Below, piece by piece: positions 34,733-46,725 of a stretch of 64,000 bases of DNA. The position numbers and the translations under genes were made by a program. The number at the start of each line of letters is the position of its first letter. Position 1 is the first letter of the stretch. Where the stretch lies: the NCBI GenBank assembly GCA_017871115.1, contig JAFCIZ010000008.1, positions 930,001 to 994,000 of the forward strand. Direction: 5' to 3'. The notes beneath the pieces are model-generated. The model searched no databases and had not been told where the DNA came from. It saw only the letters and a program-made list of their open reading frames with translations. This DNA comes from Cunninghamella blakesleeana. Its lineage: Eukaryota; Mucoromycota; Mucoromycetes; Mucorales; Cunninghamellaceae.

Positions 34733-35640
34733 TATGAAATGGGTTTGTGTATTATATTACAAATATATATGTGTATATATAGTTATATGGATAGGTAGAT
34801 AGATAAATTATTTTATTTTTACTATTAAAAGAGTGATAAAAGTAAAGTATAAAAAAAAGAAGAGAAAAAGAAAGAAAAGAAAAAATTAACGAATTACCAT
34901 GCTAAATTACTTTTATAGAAAAAAAAAATCGGCATTTAAATTTCTTCACCACTCAAAGTAACTATTTTTTTTTTAAGAGCAAGAAGGAGTTGAAAAATTC
35001 TATGCGAGTTCCTTAATTGTATTGATTTCATATTAAAATAAGCATTGATATATTTTATTTTATTTATATGTTATTAATAAACCGAGTAGAAATTACGTAT
35101 TATTATTTATTATACGTAATGATTGATCAAAAAAATAAAAAGTGTGTGACCCAAAACTATAAAAGGTAAAAAAGTGAATGAAAAGGAAATAACAGATCTT
35201 TTTCTTTAATAAAAATGTTATTGTCGTTTTATTGTATTATTTACGTACCTACGCACGTACGTATGTATGCATGTTTATATACTTATAAATAATTCTTTAT
35301 ATACATATTAAATAATTTTTCATCAATTTGGAATTTATATATTATATTTTATTACTTTTTTGAATTAAAATATATATAACATGACAACATATATACCATA
35401 TTTAGATTCAAATAAAGCTAATCCAATCATATTGAAGATAATTATATTTTAAAGAAAATTATTCAATTCTTTACTAAACATCATGCATGAAATCTGGGAA
35501 TATCCTGGATACCCTTTATTTTTTTTTAAAATAAAACTATTTATGCCGGAACTTTTCCATATTTATTACAAAAAAAAAGTGATTTACTTTATTTTAAAAA
35601 ATAAAAATAAGTAAAAAAAAAAAAAGCTAGGTAAAAATGA
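34733..35640. other. Intergenic, about 900 bp, no gene seen
   Basis: AT-rich promoter side of the transporter gene. No coding frame until the phosphorylase relic at 35641. Confidence 0.55.
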
Positions 35641-35840
35641 ATAATCAATTCAAAAGTAGCAGATTTGAGATTTCAAATTTTTATTAGCATATTCGCCAAC
35701 CACCTGATCTAGAGAAAAGTTTATACCTGCGGTACATAATATTTTTTTTTTAGCCTATAAATTTTGATTATGGAACGTTTCATCAACTTATTCGTGTTGA
35801 TTACGATTCAAAATCTCCAGAAACCAAATAATAATCATTC
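35641..35840 (-). pseudogene. Decayed copy of the 3' end of glycogen phosphorylase
   Basis: About 200 bp align by eye, almost without gaps, with the last part of the glycogen phosphorylase gene (about 36125-36350). Shared blocks include TTCAAAAGTA, ATCAGCATATTC/ATTAGCATATTC, CATCAACTT and GATTCAAAATCT. Substitutions and small indels introduce stops. No other part of the gene is present nearby, so this is a partial, old tandem duplication lying about 290 bp beyond the parent stop. Confidence 0.8.
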
Positions 35841-36126
35841 TCATAAATCAATATATATATATGTTTTTATTCAAATAGTAATAACAAATAAATTATATTT
35901 ATTGGTTATCTAAAAAATTAATAGTGATTGGAGTTGGAAAAAAAAAATCCAAATGATTTAAAAAGCAAAAAAAACAAAAACAAAGTAAGCATCTGGGTCA
36001 AAAATTTTATCCAAGAATGGCTTTTTATTTTTGTCTTTGTAACTCCTTTAAATAAAAATTAAAAATAATTTATTTTTTATTAAAAAAAAAAAAAAAACAC
36101 AATAAAAATATAGTAAAAAAAAGAAT

Positions 36127-38763
36127 CTATTCAAAAGTAACAGGCTTAAGATTCCAAATTTTATCAGCATATTCACGAACCGCCCGATCAGAAGAAAAGA
36201 AACCCATACCAGCTGTACACATAATTGATTTTTTAGCCCATAGTGCTTTATTACTGAATGTTTCATCAACTTGTTCATGTTGATTAAGATATGATTCAAA
36301 ATCTTCAGAAATTAAATAATAATCACCACCATATGTTAAAGTATCAATTAATGGATTAAAAATAGAAGCGTCACCAAATGCACCGGATTGAATGAAATCC
36401 ATCACACCTTGTAAATCCGAATCAATCAAGACCCCGTGGTATTTTTGATTATGACGAATATCTGGTACTTTATCTGCCAAGGTACCAAACATAAAGATAT
36501 TTTCTTCACCAATTTCATCTCTTATTTCAATATTAGCGCCATCTACAGTACCCAAAATCAACCCACCATTCATTACGAATTTCATGTTCGAAGTTCCACT
36601 AGCTTCTGTACCAGCTGTTGAAATGTGCTGAGATAAATCGCTTGCGGGAATAATGATTTCGGCCAAAGATACCTTGTAGTCAGGAATAAATACAACTTTC
36701 AATAAATCACCAATGCTTTCATCATTATTGACCACTTCAGCAACACTATTAATCAACTTGATGATCAATTTAGCAATATAATACCCACCAGCCGATTTAC
36801 CACCAATGATCACTACTCTTGGTACTACTTTCTTCTTTTCCTCTTCTGTCATATCACATAACTTTCGATACCGATGAATTACACTAAGGATATTGAGGAA
36901 TTGGCGTTTGTATTCATGAATACGTTTCACTTGAATATCAAATAAGGATGTTTCTGATACTTCAATATTTAAATTGGTTTTAATCCATTCGGCTAATCTT
37001 CTCTTATTTTGTAATTTCACATCCATCCATTGTTTTTGGAACTCTTTGTTATCTGCATGCTTCTTTAAATGTTGTAATTCATCTAAATGCTTTACCCATT
37101 TTTCAGATCCCAAAGTTTTTGTAATCAAATCACGTAAAGGAGGATTGGCTTGATATAACCATCGGCGTGGGGTCACACCATTTGTAATGTTAATGAATTT
37201 TTCTTCACCAAAATATTTTACAAAGTCGGGGAAAAGGTCCTTCTTCACTAGTTCAGAATGTAAAGCAGCAACACCATTAACTTTATGCGAACCTACCACA
37301 CCTAAATAAGCCATACGAACATGTTGGGGGTTTGATTCTTCAATAATGGAGACGCGATTTAAAAGATCCCGATCACCAGGATATTGTTTTTCAACCCGTT
37401 GTAAAAAGAATAAATTGATATCATAAATGATTTGCATATGGCGAGGTAATAAATGCTCCATAAGAGGGACTTCCCATCGTTCCAAAGCTTCAGGCAAAAC
37501 TGTATGATTAGTGAAAGCAAATGATTTGGTAACAATATCCCAGGCTACATCCCATTCTAAACCTTCTACATCCACTAATAAACGTTGTAATTCAGGAATA
37601 GCCATGATAGGATGAGTATCATTTAATTGTAAAGCCACTTGGTTGGGAAATTCATTCCAGGAACATTTGGACCGTTTAAACCGACGAATGATATCTTGTA
37701 AAGAAGCACTGACCCAGAAGTATTCTTGTTTTAATCTTAACTCTTTTCCAGGTGCATGGTTATCATTAGGGTAAAGGACCGCAGTCAAATTTCCAGCACG
37801 ATCTTTTTCTTGAAAAGCTTTTGTATAATCTCCATTATTAAACGCACTGAAATCGAAGAGGTTTTGAGGTTGGCTATCCCAAAGACGTAAATTACCACAA
37901 CCATTGGTATCAAACCCAGGAATTGGCATATCATAAGCTACGGCTGTGACAGTTTCTCCACCTTCCCATGATAATCTTGTTTTTCCAGCATCATTGATTT
38001 TTGTTGCTACATAACCATAAAATCGAACTTGATAATTCACATCTTCACGATGAAATTCCCATGGATTACTACTACCGTCTTTTAACCAATAGTCTGGTAA
38101 TTCTTCTTGAAATCCGTTTTTAATAATTTGTTTGAAAAACCCATATTGAAAACGTAAACCATAACCCCAAGTAGGATAATTTAGAGTAGCAGCTGAATCC
38201 ACATAACAAGCAGCAAGACGTCCTAAACCCCCATTTCCTAAAGCAGCATCATGCTCTTCTTCTAAAATGTCTTCCATTGAGAAACCTAGCCCTTTTACTG
38301 ATTCTGAATATTTATCTTTGGATTGTAAGCAATATAAAGCATTGTCTAAAGCACGACCTAATAGAAATTCCATAGATAAGTAATAAGCCTTTTTAGGATT
38401 GGTTTCATGAAGATGGTTTTGAGTCTTATTCCATTCTTGTAATAATAAATCACGAACAGAATGAGCAGTAGCATTATAGAGTGATGGTTTATCCACGTTA
38501 TATTGATGGCGACAAAGTGTATAGATAGTATGATAAACAATACTTTTTTGAATACTTTCTTCATTTGGGGTAGAAGTAGGTTGAAGTTTAGCCCATTTTT
38601 TTAATAAATCTTCCTTTAAAAGAGCGTGTTTTCTTTCACGTGTAGGGATTTCACTTGGTTCAACAGATTGGATATCTTCATGAATAACTATATTAGTCAT
38701 ACGTTGAGACACATTAGGTAAAGATAACCTTCTTGTAGGTGTAGGCCGTTTTTGTTTAGACAT
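36127..38763 (-). CDS. GPH1: Glycogen phosphorylase
   Basis: Releases glucose-1-phosphate from glycogen. Intronless, 878 aa, full length for the GT35 family. The pyridoxal-phosphate site is EASGTSNMKFVMNGG, with the Schiff-base Lys at residue 728. Other conserved blocks: YYLSMEFLLGRALDNAL, ALGNGGLGRLAACYVDS, LQLNDTHPIMAIPELQRLL, TNGVTPRRWL and DIQVKRIHEYKRQFLN. Near the N-terminus PTRRLSLPNV (Ser14) fits the RRxS consensus of protein kinase A, as in the regulatory phosphosite of yeast Gph1, so cAMP control is likely. Codon use is somewhat richer in GC than neighbouring genes. A decayed copy of its 3' end lies just downstream. Confidence 0.97.
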   Translation of the reverse strand: MSKQKRPTPTRRLSLPNVSQRMTNIVIHEDIQSVEPSEIPTRERKHALLKEDLLKKWAKLQPTSTPNEESIQKSIVYHTIYTLCRHQYNVDKPSLYNATAHSVRDLLLQEWNKTQNHLHETNPKKAYYLSMEFLLGRALDNALYCLQSKDKYSESVKGLGFSMEDILEEEHDAALGNGGLGRLAACYVDSAATLNYPTWGYGLRFQYGFFKQIIKNGFQEELPDYWLKDGSSNPWEFHREDVNYQVRFYGYVATKINDAGKTRLSWEGGETVTAVAYDMPIPGFDTNGCGNLRLWDSQPQNLFDFSAFNNGDYTKAFQEKDRAGNLTAVLYPNDNHAPGKELRLKQEYFWVSASLQDIIRRFKRSKCSWNEFPNQVALQLNDTHPIMAIPELQRLLVDVEGLEWDVAWDIVTKSFAFTNHTVLPEALERWEVPLMEHLLPRHMQIIYDINLFFLQRVEKQYPGDRDLLNRVSIIEESNPQHVRMAYLGVVGSHKVNGVAALHSELVKKDLFPDFVKYFGEEKFINITNGVTPRRWLYQANPPLRDLITKTLGSEKWVKHLDELQHLKKHADNKEFQKQWMDVKLQNKRRLAEWIKTNLNIEVSETSLFDIQVKRIHEYKRQFLNILSVIHRYRKLCDMTEEEKKKVVPRVVIIGGKSAGGYYIAKLIIKLINSVAEVVNNDESIGDLLKVVFIPDYKVSLAEIIIPASDLSQHISTAGTEASGTSNMKFVMNGGLILGTVDGANIEIRDEIGEENIFMFGTLADKVPDIRHNQKYHGVLIDSDLQGVMDFIQSGAFGDASIFNPLIDTLTYGGDYYLISEDFESYLNQHEQVDETFSNKALWAKKSIMCTAGMGFFSSDRAVREYADKIWNLKPVTFE

Positions 38764-39282
38764 CTTGTTACAGATTTATAATAATATATAAAAATATAAA
38801 AAATTAAAAAAAAAGGAAAAAGAAAAAAAAAAGAAAAAAAAGGGTTCTTTTGCTTAAAAAAATTAAGAAACATGCAAAATAAAATTTAAACCCCGAGTTT
38901 TTTTTCCATGCATTTTTTACAAAAAAATAATATATCCTTTTAAAAATATATAGGCATTTTATCTATAAAATAATAACACCGTATCACGTTTTCTTTTCAA
39001 TAATATATTCACAAACATATAATGCCTTTTATATCATTAATAAATAATAGAAAAAATACATGTACATACATACTCACACAACACAAATAAATAAAAATGT
39101 TACCGCGGGAGTTAAACAACAACGAAAACCACAACAAAAAAATCATTCTCCCCCAAAAAAAATTATATAAATGGAATGATTTTATTTATTTATTATTTAT
39201 TATTATTTATAATTATTATGTATTGATTTTTTTCTTTATTTTGTAAAAATAATGTCAAAACAAAAATGAAGTAACTTTTTAT
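38764..39282. other. Intergenic, about 520 bp, no gene seen
   Basis: Promoter side of glycogen phosphorylase and 3' side of the C1/dysferlin-domain gene. AT-rich, with a purine-rich A/G stretch at about 38808-38842. No gene seen. Confidence 0.55.
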
Positions 39283-41458
39283 TTAAAAATGGTATTCACT
39301 TTTTCTTTTCCATCGTCTTCTTCTAGTCGTTGTATTAGCATTTCTTTGATTACTTGGATTTTCCCATCGATCATCAAAATAGACCCAGCCATCTTTATCA
39401 GTTATCATCTTTAGTTCTAGATTAGTTTGTAAAGAAAAAAGAAGAAAAAAAAAAGAAACTTTATAAATCAAATGACCCAACGTGTATTTTTTTTTTTTCT
39501 TAAATTTATAAATTCTCCTTTTTACCAATATTTAAAGTTTCTTCTTTCCAACAACCCAACGTATCTATTTCCCATTTATCATCAACCCAACTGTGAGAAC
39601 CTGGCGCCAAAGTATATTGTTGAGTAGATAATAATTCTTTTTCCCCATATAAGTCAGACCAAGGCTTTCTTTCATTGGAGAGCAACTATAAATAAAATAA
39701 ACAGTAATTAAAATAAAATTGATATATTATTCCATTTTTCTATTTTTCACTGTTTTTCTTTTCTCTATCTATTCTTTCATTTATACATTTTAAATATCCG
39801 CCTTTTTATATATGTTATTAATTTAACATACCTGGGATGAAAAATCATTTTTTTCATCTGACCAACGTTGGTTTTCATAAACTGAGAATTCTTGAATACG
39901 GTAGCGATCCTTCATAAACTGTTCCATTTTTCTATTTTCGTGCTGTAACCAAGGCATCATTTGTTCTCCAAGACGGATAAAAATGGGGGTCAATTCTTTC
40001 AAAAGATATTTCACAAATCTTGTATTAATCATGAAAGCAGAGATACCGCCTACTAAACAAATCAAATGGAAGGGGATCATATAAACCGTAAAAAAGAGAA
40101 TTACCGTAGATATTAAAACCGTTTGAAGTAAACCGAGAGTTTTTTCTTCATCAGACCAATCAAAGTAATGAGCATATGAGGTAACTAAATCATATAGGTC
40201 ACTGGTTTCGCCCATCATGTTTTGCATGTTCTGAAGATTACGACCATATTCTGGACTGGATTCATCAAAGACAGGGAATAATGCATTGGCGATGCTACGA
40301 GCAAAAAGAGTACGTCGACTAGGTGTAATGTCATTACTATTATTATTATTATTGGCGTCAGAAGGTGAGGAAGATAATGGTGGGAGTGGTGAAGAGGAAG
40401 TGGATAAAAGTTGATCTTGACTTGAATTTCCTAATTGAGTTGTTTTTACTAAAAGAGTAGTTGGATTAGATGTATTAGTTTCTGAATATTTTTTTGCATT
40501 AATATTGTTTGTTGTTGCGGAGGAGGAGGGTGAAGCTGACATAACTGTTTTATCTTCCAAAACTGTGCTATATCGTTTATAATATCCATTAATTAGAATA
40601 TAAATGACTATAAGTTGTGGTATGAATAAAAGTAATTTTGGATAAAAACCTATAGATATAAAAAAATAAAAATATCAACATAATAATTAATAACTATATC
40701 TATTATTTTTCCATCCCTCTCTTTCTTTCTTTCTTTAAATTTTCTTATTTTATATTACTTACATATAAAGCAATAAGTTACCAGAGCTACCAAAGTATCG
40801 ACAGGTTGATCCCAGCTTAATAATAAAATAACCTGATCTCGGAAACTGAAAATTGGACCACATCTTGATACAAACCGAGAAAAATTCTTGGCAGTAGCTT
40901 GAGGATGTAAGGGAGGTAACGTAGCTAAATAATCATTTACAGGTAAAGATGGATCCAAAGAAAGAATGGCTGCTTTAACAACTGCTTGCTCTAATACCTC
41001 AGGTGTTAATTGATTTTTTACAACATCAATAGGGTGCTGAATAGTATCATTATTTTGATTATTGTTATTATTAATATTATTATCCGCTATTGTATCTGCA
41101 TTGATTGTATGCGTTTTATCTTGATGTGTCATTCTTGAAAGTGGTTCATTAGCTTTAGAGAGATTAATATAGTTATTTCTTGAACATACAGGTACGTTAC
41201 GCTGACAAGCGTGGTGACAAGTATATCCACATACTATAACAAATCAAATGATATATATATATTTGTTAATAATAGTATTAATAAAGACATGTATGTAATT
41301 CGTATGCCAAGATATTCTTGTACGTTTTTTTAAACATGGTTTCAAAATTCACCTGAACATTTAACACCTTGTCTTGCTATACCCCATAGTAAACCACTAC
41401 AGTGATCACAATAAGTAAATCGACCAAAGGATTTTTCTTTAAAAGAATGAGAAGACAT
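39283..41458 (-). CDS. C1 domain plus Pex30-like peroxin/dysferlin protein
   Basis: Five exons (41353-41458, 40763-41233, 39832-40649, 39526-39685, 39283-39416) join in phase to 562 aa. Residues about 4-55 form a C1 zinc finger: H-x(n)-F, then FTYCDHCSGLLWGI, GVKCSVCGYTCHHACQRNV and a final C, with the ligand spacing of diacylglycerol/phorbol-ester C1 domains. A helical region with hydrophobic pairs follows (PKLLLFIPQLIVIYILI and TVILFFTVYMIPFHLICLVGGISAF), as in the membrane-shaping part of Pex24/Pex30 proteins. The C-terminus carries dysferlin-type motifs: FSVYENQRW, RKPWSDLYG, SHSWVDDKWEID, DGWVYFDDRWENP and TRRRRWKR. Pex30 proteins act at ER sites for peroxisome and lipid-droplet formation. 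Combining a C1 domain with this architecture is noteworthy (see findings). Confidence 0.85.
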
Positions 41459-42447
41459 AATTTATTCTTATACTATTTTTATTATTTTTATTAACAAAAG
41501 AAAAAAGAGAGAAAGTGAGAAAAAAAAAAAAAGGAAGCTATTTACAATAAAAATACAAGTTAATAATAATCATAAAAAAATAGGCGAAAGAGGAAAGAAA
41601 AAATTAAAAAACATGTGAAATCCTTTTTTAACCTTTTTTAAAAACAATTTTTTTGCTGAAATTTAATTCAATTTTATTTGCACACAAAGAAAAATAAAGT
41701 AGTAAAAAAATGAATGAAATATAGGATTTACAAAATGATTTTTTTTTTTTTTTTTGGAAAATGAATAATACCAACCATAATTATTAAAAAAATTACCAAT
41801 AACTAAAAAATATAATAAAATAAAGCTAATTATATATTTGTAACTAAAAAATATAATTCATTAAAATATAAAAAATGAATAGATAGTTCTTTGATTTATA
41901 AAGAAAGAAAAACGAGGCTATTCAGTAGAGAGAGAATTAAAAGTTTATTGTTATTCACAAAACTACTCACCAGCTCCCATCAGCTTGGAGACATAACATA
42001 AAAAAAGTAATAATTGGTATTTTAAGAAAGGAGCGATTGTTATTATTATTAAGAAATAATAATTATTATTATGAAAAAAATATTATTTTATATTTGATGA
42101 AGTTAGCTTCATGTATTTTACAATATAATGTTTACTGACTTATATTGTGAACATAGTTTATATTTAAAATAGTGTGAGCTAAAAAAAAAATGAGTGAAAA
42201 GCACCACAAGTGATGGAGAGAAATTTAGTTATCGTCTCTACCAGAAAGAGGGGCAAAAAAAAATGGAAGAGTAATCGGGGTTAAAATTTTATTTTGATTT
42301 TCGGGGGGACATTATTCAAATTTTTATTGGCTAAAAAATTTAATTCTACTTTTCTCTTTTTTTATTGCAACCTTTTCTTTCACTCTACTTTTTCATCTTT
42401 AGATCGTTTTATATATATATATTTAATAATCCCATACCCTTATAACA
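41459..42447. other. Divergent intergenic region, about 1 kb, no gene seen
   Basis: Between the start of the C1/dysferlin gene (minus) and the p24 gene (plus). A short GC-richer patch at 41965-41996 (contains CACCAGCTCCCATCAGC) has no readable frame. Otherwise AT-rich. Confidence 0.5.
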
Positions 42448-42797
42448 ATGCGTAAACTTTTTCTTAGTTTAACTATCGCTTTATGCTTATTTAATTTGAT
42501 TCAAGCCATTAGTATTGATATTCCACCTCATGGTGTCGAGTGTTTTTTTGAACATTTAGAATTTCAGGATAAACTCACTGTGACATATCAAGTAAAAAAT
42601 AAAATAAAATAAAGAAAGAAATGAATATAGTTATATTAGAAATGAAAGAAAAATCAATAACAATACGCGTTAAATAAAGATAAAAGGAAAAGTGAATTTA
42701 CTAGAATTTATTTTTATTCTTTTTATTTCACTTTATTAGGTTGGTGAAGGTGGTAACTTGGACATTGATTTCACTGTAAGAAAATAAAAATCATTAC

Positions 42798-42865
<68 letters not shown>

Positions 42866-43573
42866 GTTTTCAATCTATTATAAAGGGAATACAATATATG
42901 TAGAAACAATCTATTCATCTAAATTACTTTATATATATATAGATTTCTGATCCTAATGGACAAGTCATTAAACATACTAACAAAGCATCTACTGGTCGTC
43001 ATTCATTGTATGCCACTATGGCTGGTAAATATACTTATTGTTTCAGTAATGAAATGTCAACTGTTTCTGCCAAGTCTGTTAACTTTAATGCCCATGATAT
43101 GGAACGTATGCAAGAAGCTGCTAAATGTAAGTATTATTTTGATTTATAATATTTTTAAATCAATAATAATGATAAAAATGAAATCACTATGGTTAACTAT
43201 AAACATATATATATTGATTATATTTACATATTTAGCTCATACTGATCCTATTGAACGTGAACTCCGTGAATTAGCTGAAAGTATTTTCGCTGTCAAGGAT
43301 GAACAAGAATATATTGTTACTCGTGAACGTCAACATCGTGATAGTAAGGATAAACGAGATAAATGATTTATTAATTATATACCTATGAATTATGGTCCAT
43401 GAATATATATATAAACTAATATATATTATTATTATAATAAATTAATAGCTGCTGAAAGTACTAATGCTCGTGTAAAATGGTGGTCCATTGGACAACTTAC
43501 ATTATTGGTTGCCGTTTGTTTCTGGCAAGTTTATTATCTCAAGAGATTCTTTGAAGTAAAACGTGTTGTATAA
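42448..43573 (+). CDS. EMP24: p24 cargo receptor, Emp24/TMED2 type
   Basis: Type I membrane protein cycling between ER and Golgi in COPII/COPI vesicles. Exons 42448-42591, 42740-42775 (36 bp), 42943-43126, 43236-43343 and 43449-43573 join to 198 aa. A signal peptide (MRKLFLSLTIALCLFNLIQA) precedes a GOLD domain with its two Cys (VECFFEH, YTYCFSNEMS), a coiled coil (DPIERELRELAESIFAVKDEQ), a membrane helix (IGQLTLLVAVCFWQVYYL) and the tail KRFFEVKRVV, which has the FF and KR signals for COPII and COPI and a C-terminal valine pair. The tail places it in the beta (Emp24/TMED2) subfamily. Intron 2 holds a long (ATT)n microsatellite. Confidence 0.95.
42797..42865. repeat. (ATT)n microsatellite in an EMP24 intron
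   Basis: About 22 uninterrupted trinucleotide units inside intron 2 of the p24 gene. Likely length-polymorphic. The reverse strand reads as a poly-Asn frame that is not a gene. Confidence 0.9.
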
Positions 43574-43835
43574 TTTTTATCATTTTATATAAAAAAAGGG
43601 TGTATAATACATTATTTTTTCTTTTTTCTTTTTTTTAATTATACATTCAATTTTTATTCTTTTTTTTAAAAAAATGAAAAAAATGAAAAAAAAGAAAACG
43701 GGATGAAAATAAATAATTAAATAAAAATATTCATAATGATTTTCTAATTTACTAATATATTAACACATGAATGAATCAAAGCTATATAAAATATTATGTA
43801 ACAAACAATAACAAAGGCATTATAAATGGCTGGAT

Positions 43836-44848
43836 TTAATATGGTGGAGAAGAAGCACAAACTAAATTTAACCATTCGTCGTCGACATCATCATCATCTT
43901 CATCGACGATGTTGTTTTTAAATAATTCTATATCATCATTTAAATCTTCATCTTCATCACTTTTAATACCAACTTTATCAAAATGACTATTAATACTATG
44001 AGTGCTAGAAGTTCTTTTTTGCTGATATTGTTGCTGTTGATGTTGTTTTGATAGATTGCTATTGGCTTTTCTCTTTTTAGGCAAATAATTCGATGTAGGT
44101 TGTGGTGGTTCAATAGAGGTATCAAGAAGGTTATCTTCAATATTACTATCAGTAATCACATCAGAGTAAGTATGTTCAGGTTGAGAATCAGGTACAATTA
44201 CATAACTTTCTTCTTCTTCTACTAAACTAGCACCAGAAGATAATTGTGAGGGAATTTGTGAGATGAGTTCATCCGATAAACCTTGCTCTTCCCATATATT
44301 GATTTGATCAGGGTCGATATGATCGTGATCCAATTGATTTATTTTTTCTAATAAACTATTAGTATCATTTAACCCATTATCATCACCTTCTTTTTGTCCT
44401 TTGATTTGATTAATAAGATCCCATGTATCATCATCATCCTCTATTCCTTTATTCTAAAATACAATAAAATAAAATAAAGTGTTATTTTTATTTTATTTGC
44501 TATAACTTCATCATGGTGCGAATATTTGTTATTATTATTAATGCATCGCTGTTTTGTTATGACGGTCATTTTATCATTTTACAGTTATTATAAACGGGAT
44601 GACGATATTATTAGATTGGTTGCTTGGTTTATATTGATATGCAAATCTTTTATGCCCTTTTCTACCTAGTACTAAGCGTTGCATACACCATTGTCCCCAT
44701 GCATCAACATTTACTGGTTGTATTGTATCCTTAATAAAATTTGTAGAGGTATGGTTTGTTGCCACAATCTATTATATATGAATGTATAAATAACGTTAAT
44801 AATAATAAATTAGAATAAAATAATATTAATAAATAATTAGAAGCTTAT

Positions 44849-44893
<45 letters not shown>

Positions 44894-46070
44894 ATTTAGA
44901 CAAAATTACCACAACACCATAATTGTTTGCCAAAGGTATCAACGAATGAAAAACATAATTTAATAGCTTTAGCCGTAATGTAGGTAGCTTAATATTAAAT
45001 CGAAAGAGGTATGCCATAGAATCTATTATGATTAATTTTACCTAAACATATATATTGGATATTGATAAGTATAAATAACGCTGTATATTTTTTTATCATT
45101 ATAATTTTCCGCGTATTTGTTTTATTTTACTTTTGGTATATCTTGTAAAATAGATGGTAGTTGGCGAGTTAATGCAATGAGCTCAATATGGTCCGTCACA
45201 CGGAATACATGAATGTTATTTAATCTATTTTCTATATCATCTAAAAAATAAGTATGCATATATATGAAAAATTAAACATGATAAAGTTAAAAATCAGAAC
45301 AAACGCATTTAGTTGTATTTGTCAATCCTTATATCATTGTATCATATAATATATACCTTTAGTAGAGTGTTGAGCAATTTCAATTAGTCTATCTTTTGAG
45401 AAATTCCCTTCAGTATCTGGGAAAAAAAGAATCGAACAAATTAAAATTATATTATTATTGATAATTGTGTTTCAAATAATATACACATATACATATATAT
45501 ACTTATTATTGTTATTGTTACCTATATATATACATTGACCATCCATACCACCTTGGCTTATTGGTAGTTGTACATTTAAAGCAAGGTCCATACTAAGATC
45601 CACCCAAAATAAAAATATTCAGCAGCTATTATCCAGTTAAAAAAGTATCCGGTATTTTGTAAAAAAAACTTCTTTTTTCTTTCTCTCTTTATGTTTTCGT
45701 TTTTTTTTTTTTTTTTTTCATACCAAAGTGTCGTTTTGCCAGTACCCATTGCCCCGCTTATCTCGGTAATACTACATTTTGGAACCTGTTTATTTATGCC
45801 GAATATCAAGTTCATCCTTTGACAAGATAATGATATGCCATAACATTGTTCTTCAAGCAACTGATTTGCTGTTATACCTTCGTTATTTGTTTCTAATAAA
45901 AAGGAAGCGATATAATATATATATATATATATATATATTATTAACGTAAATAGCCATAAATTTTAATTGTTACAATATAATTATTTCTTGATGGTGTGAA
46001 GGTTTTTACTTTTTTGAATTAATGTTACAAGTTCAGTTATTTCGTCTTTAGATAATCCTAATTCTAAATA

Positions 46071-46107
<37 letters not shown>

Positions 46108-46303
46108 AAAAGAAAATAGATTGTTTTATACATTTGACGTGTATTGCTTTCATTAAATTATATTAAATTCCTTTATTTATTTATTTTTTACCTTTTGTTA
46201 AATTTAATATTTTTTTATTTTCAAGATCTTTAATCAAAGTATATCCAGCTTTTTCTAATCTTGTTCTTAAATCATTCGATTTTATAACTTCATTTAAAGA
46301 CAT
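43836..46303 (-). CDS. RAD51C: RAD51 paralogue, RAD51C type, with acidic C-terminal extension
   Basis: RecA-fold recombination mediator. Nine exons (46192-46303, 46010-46063, 45724-45892, 45522-45592, 45357-45416, 45131-45240, 44910-45041, 44583-44768, 43836-44453) join in phase to 503 aa. The N-terminal helical domain (about 1-55) includes LGLSKDEITELV. Walker A is GAMGTGKT (102-109), Walker B LIIIDS (195-200), and VVIVATNHTS matches the TNQ segment of RAD51C. The core ends near residue 298 (WGQWCMQRLVL, then RFAYQYK). Exon 9 adds about 205 residues rich in Asp/Glu/Gln, including a PKKRK basic nuclear-localisation-like cluster and SYVIV flanked by acidic residues. Usual RAD51C is about 350-380 aa, so the extension is unusual. 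Divergent from LAMTOR2, 227 bp apart. Confidence 0.85.
44846..44890. repeat. (AT)n tract in a RAD51C intron
   Basis: Nearly pure AT dinucleotide run inside intron 7. Similar tracts lie in introns at 45916-45938 and 46077-46101. Confidence 0.85.
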
Positions 46304-46530
46304 TTATAAAAAAAAAAAAATGCAAATATAATAATAAACAAACAAATGGTAATAATAATGAAAATATGTACCTAAAAACGAAAAGAAACGAAAGAAAAAG
46401 GAAAAACACGATAGATTAAAAAATGTTTAAAAGCATTTGAATTATTTTTAAAGTCCGTATTTTCTTTTAAAATAATTTTTATTTCTATTTTTCATATTTT
46501 TTTTCTAATAAAATATATCAAAATATAACT

Positions 46531-46677
46531 ATGTTAAGACCTAAAGTAATATCACAAGTATTAAGACAATCACTTTATAATGGTGTTAAATCATCACTGT
46601 AATAAAATAAAAATATACTAAATCGAATATAATAATATTCATCTTTTTACGACAATAATAAGAAAAAGGATATATAA

Positions 46678-46725
<48 letters not shown>

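Noticed and set aside
41965..41996. GC-richer patch as possible small RNA or exon
   Set aside because: The reverse frame stops after four codons and no RNA gene structure could be recognised.
42736..42918. Minus-strand frame with a long poly-Asn run
   Set aside because: It is the reverse reading of the (ATT)n microsatellite in an EMP24 intron.
44885..44910. Read-through end of RAD51C exon 7 (VVVILSK stop)
   Set aside because: Splicing at GTG|GTAATT to 44768 gives VVIVATNHTS, which aligns with the TNQ segment of RAD51C; read-through would delete the C-terminal core.
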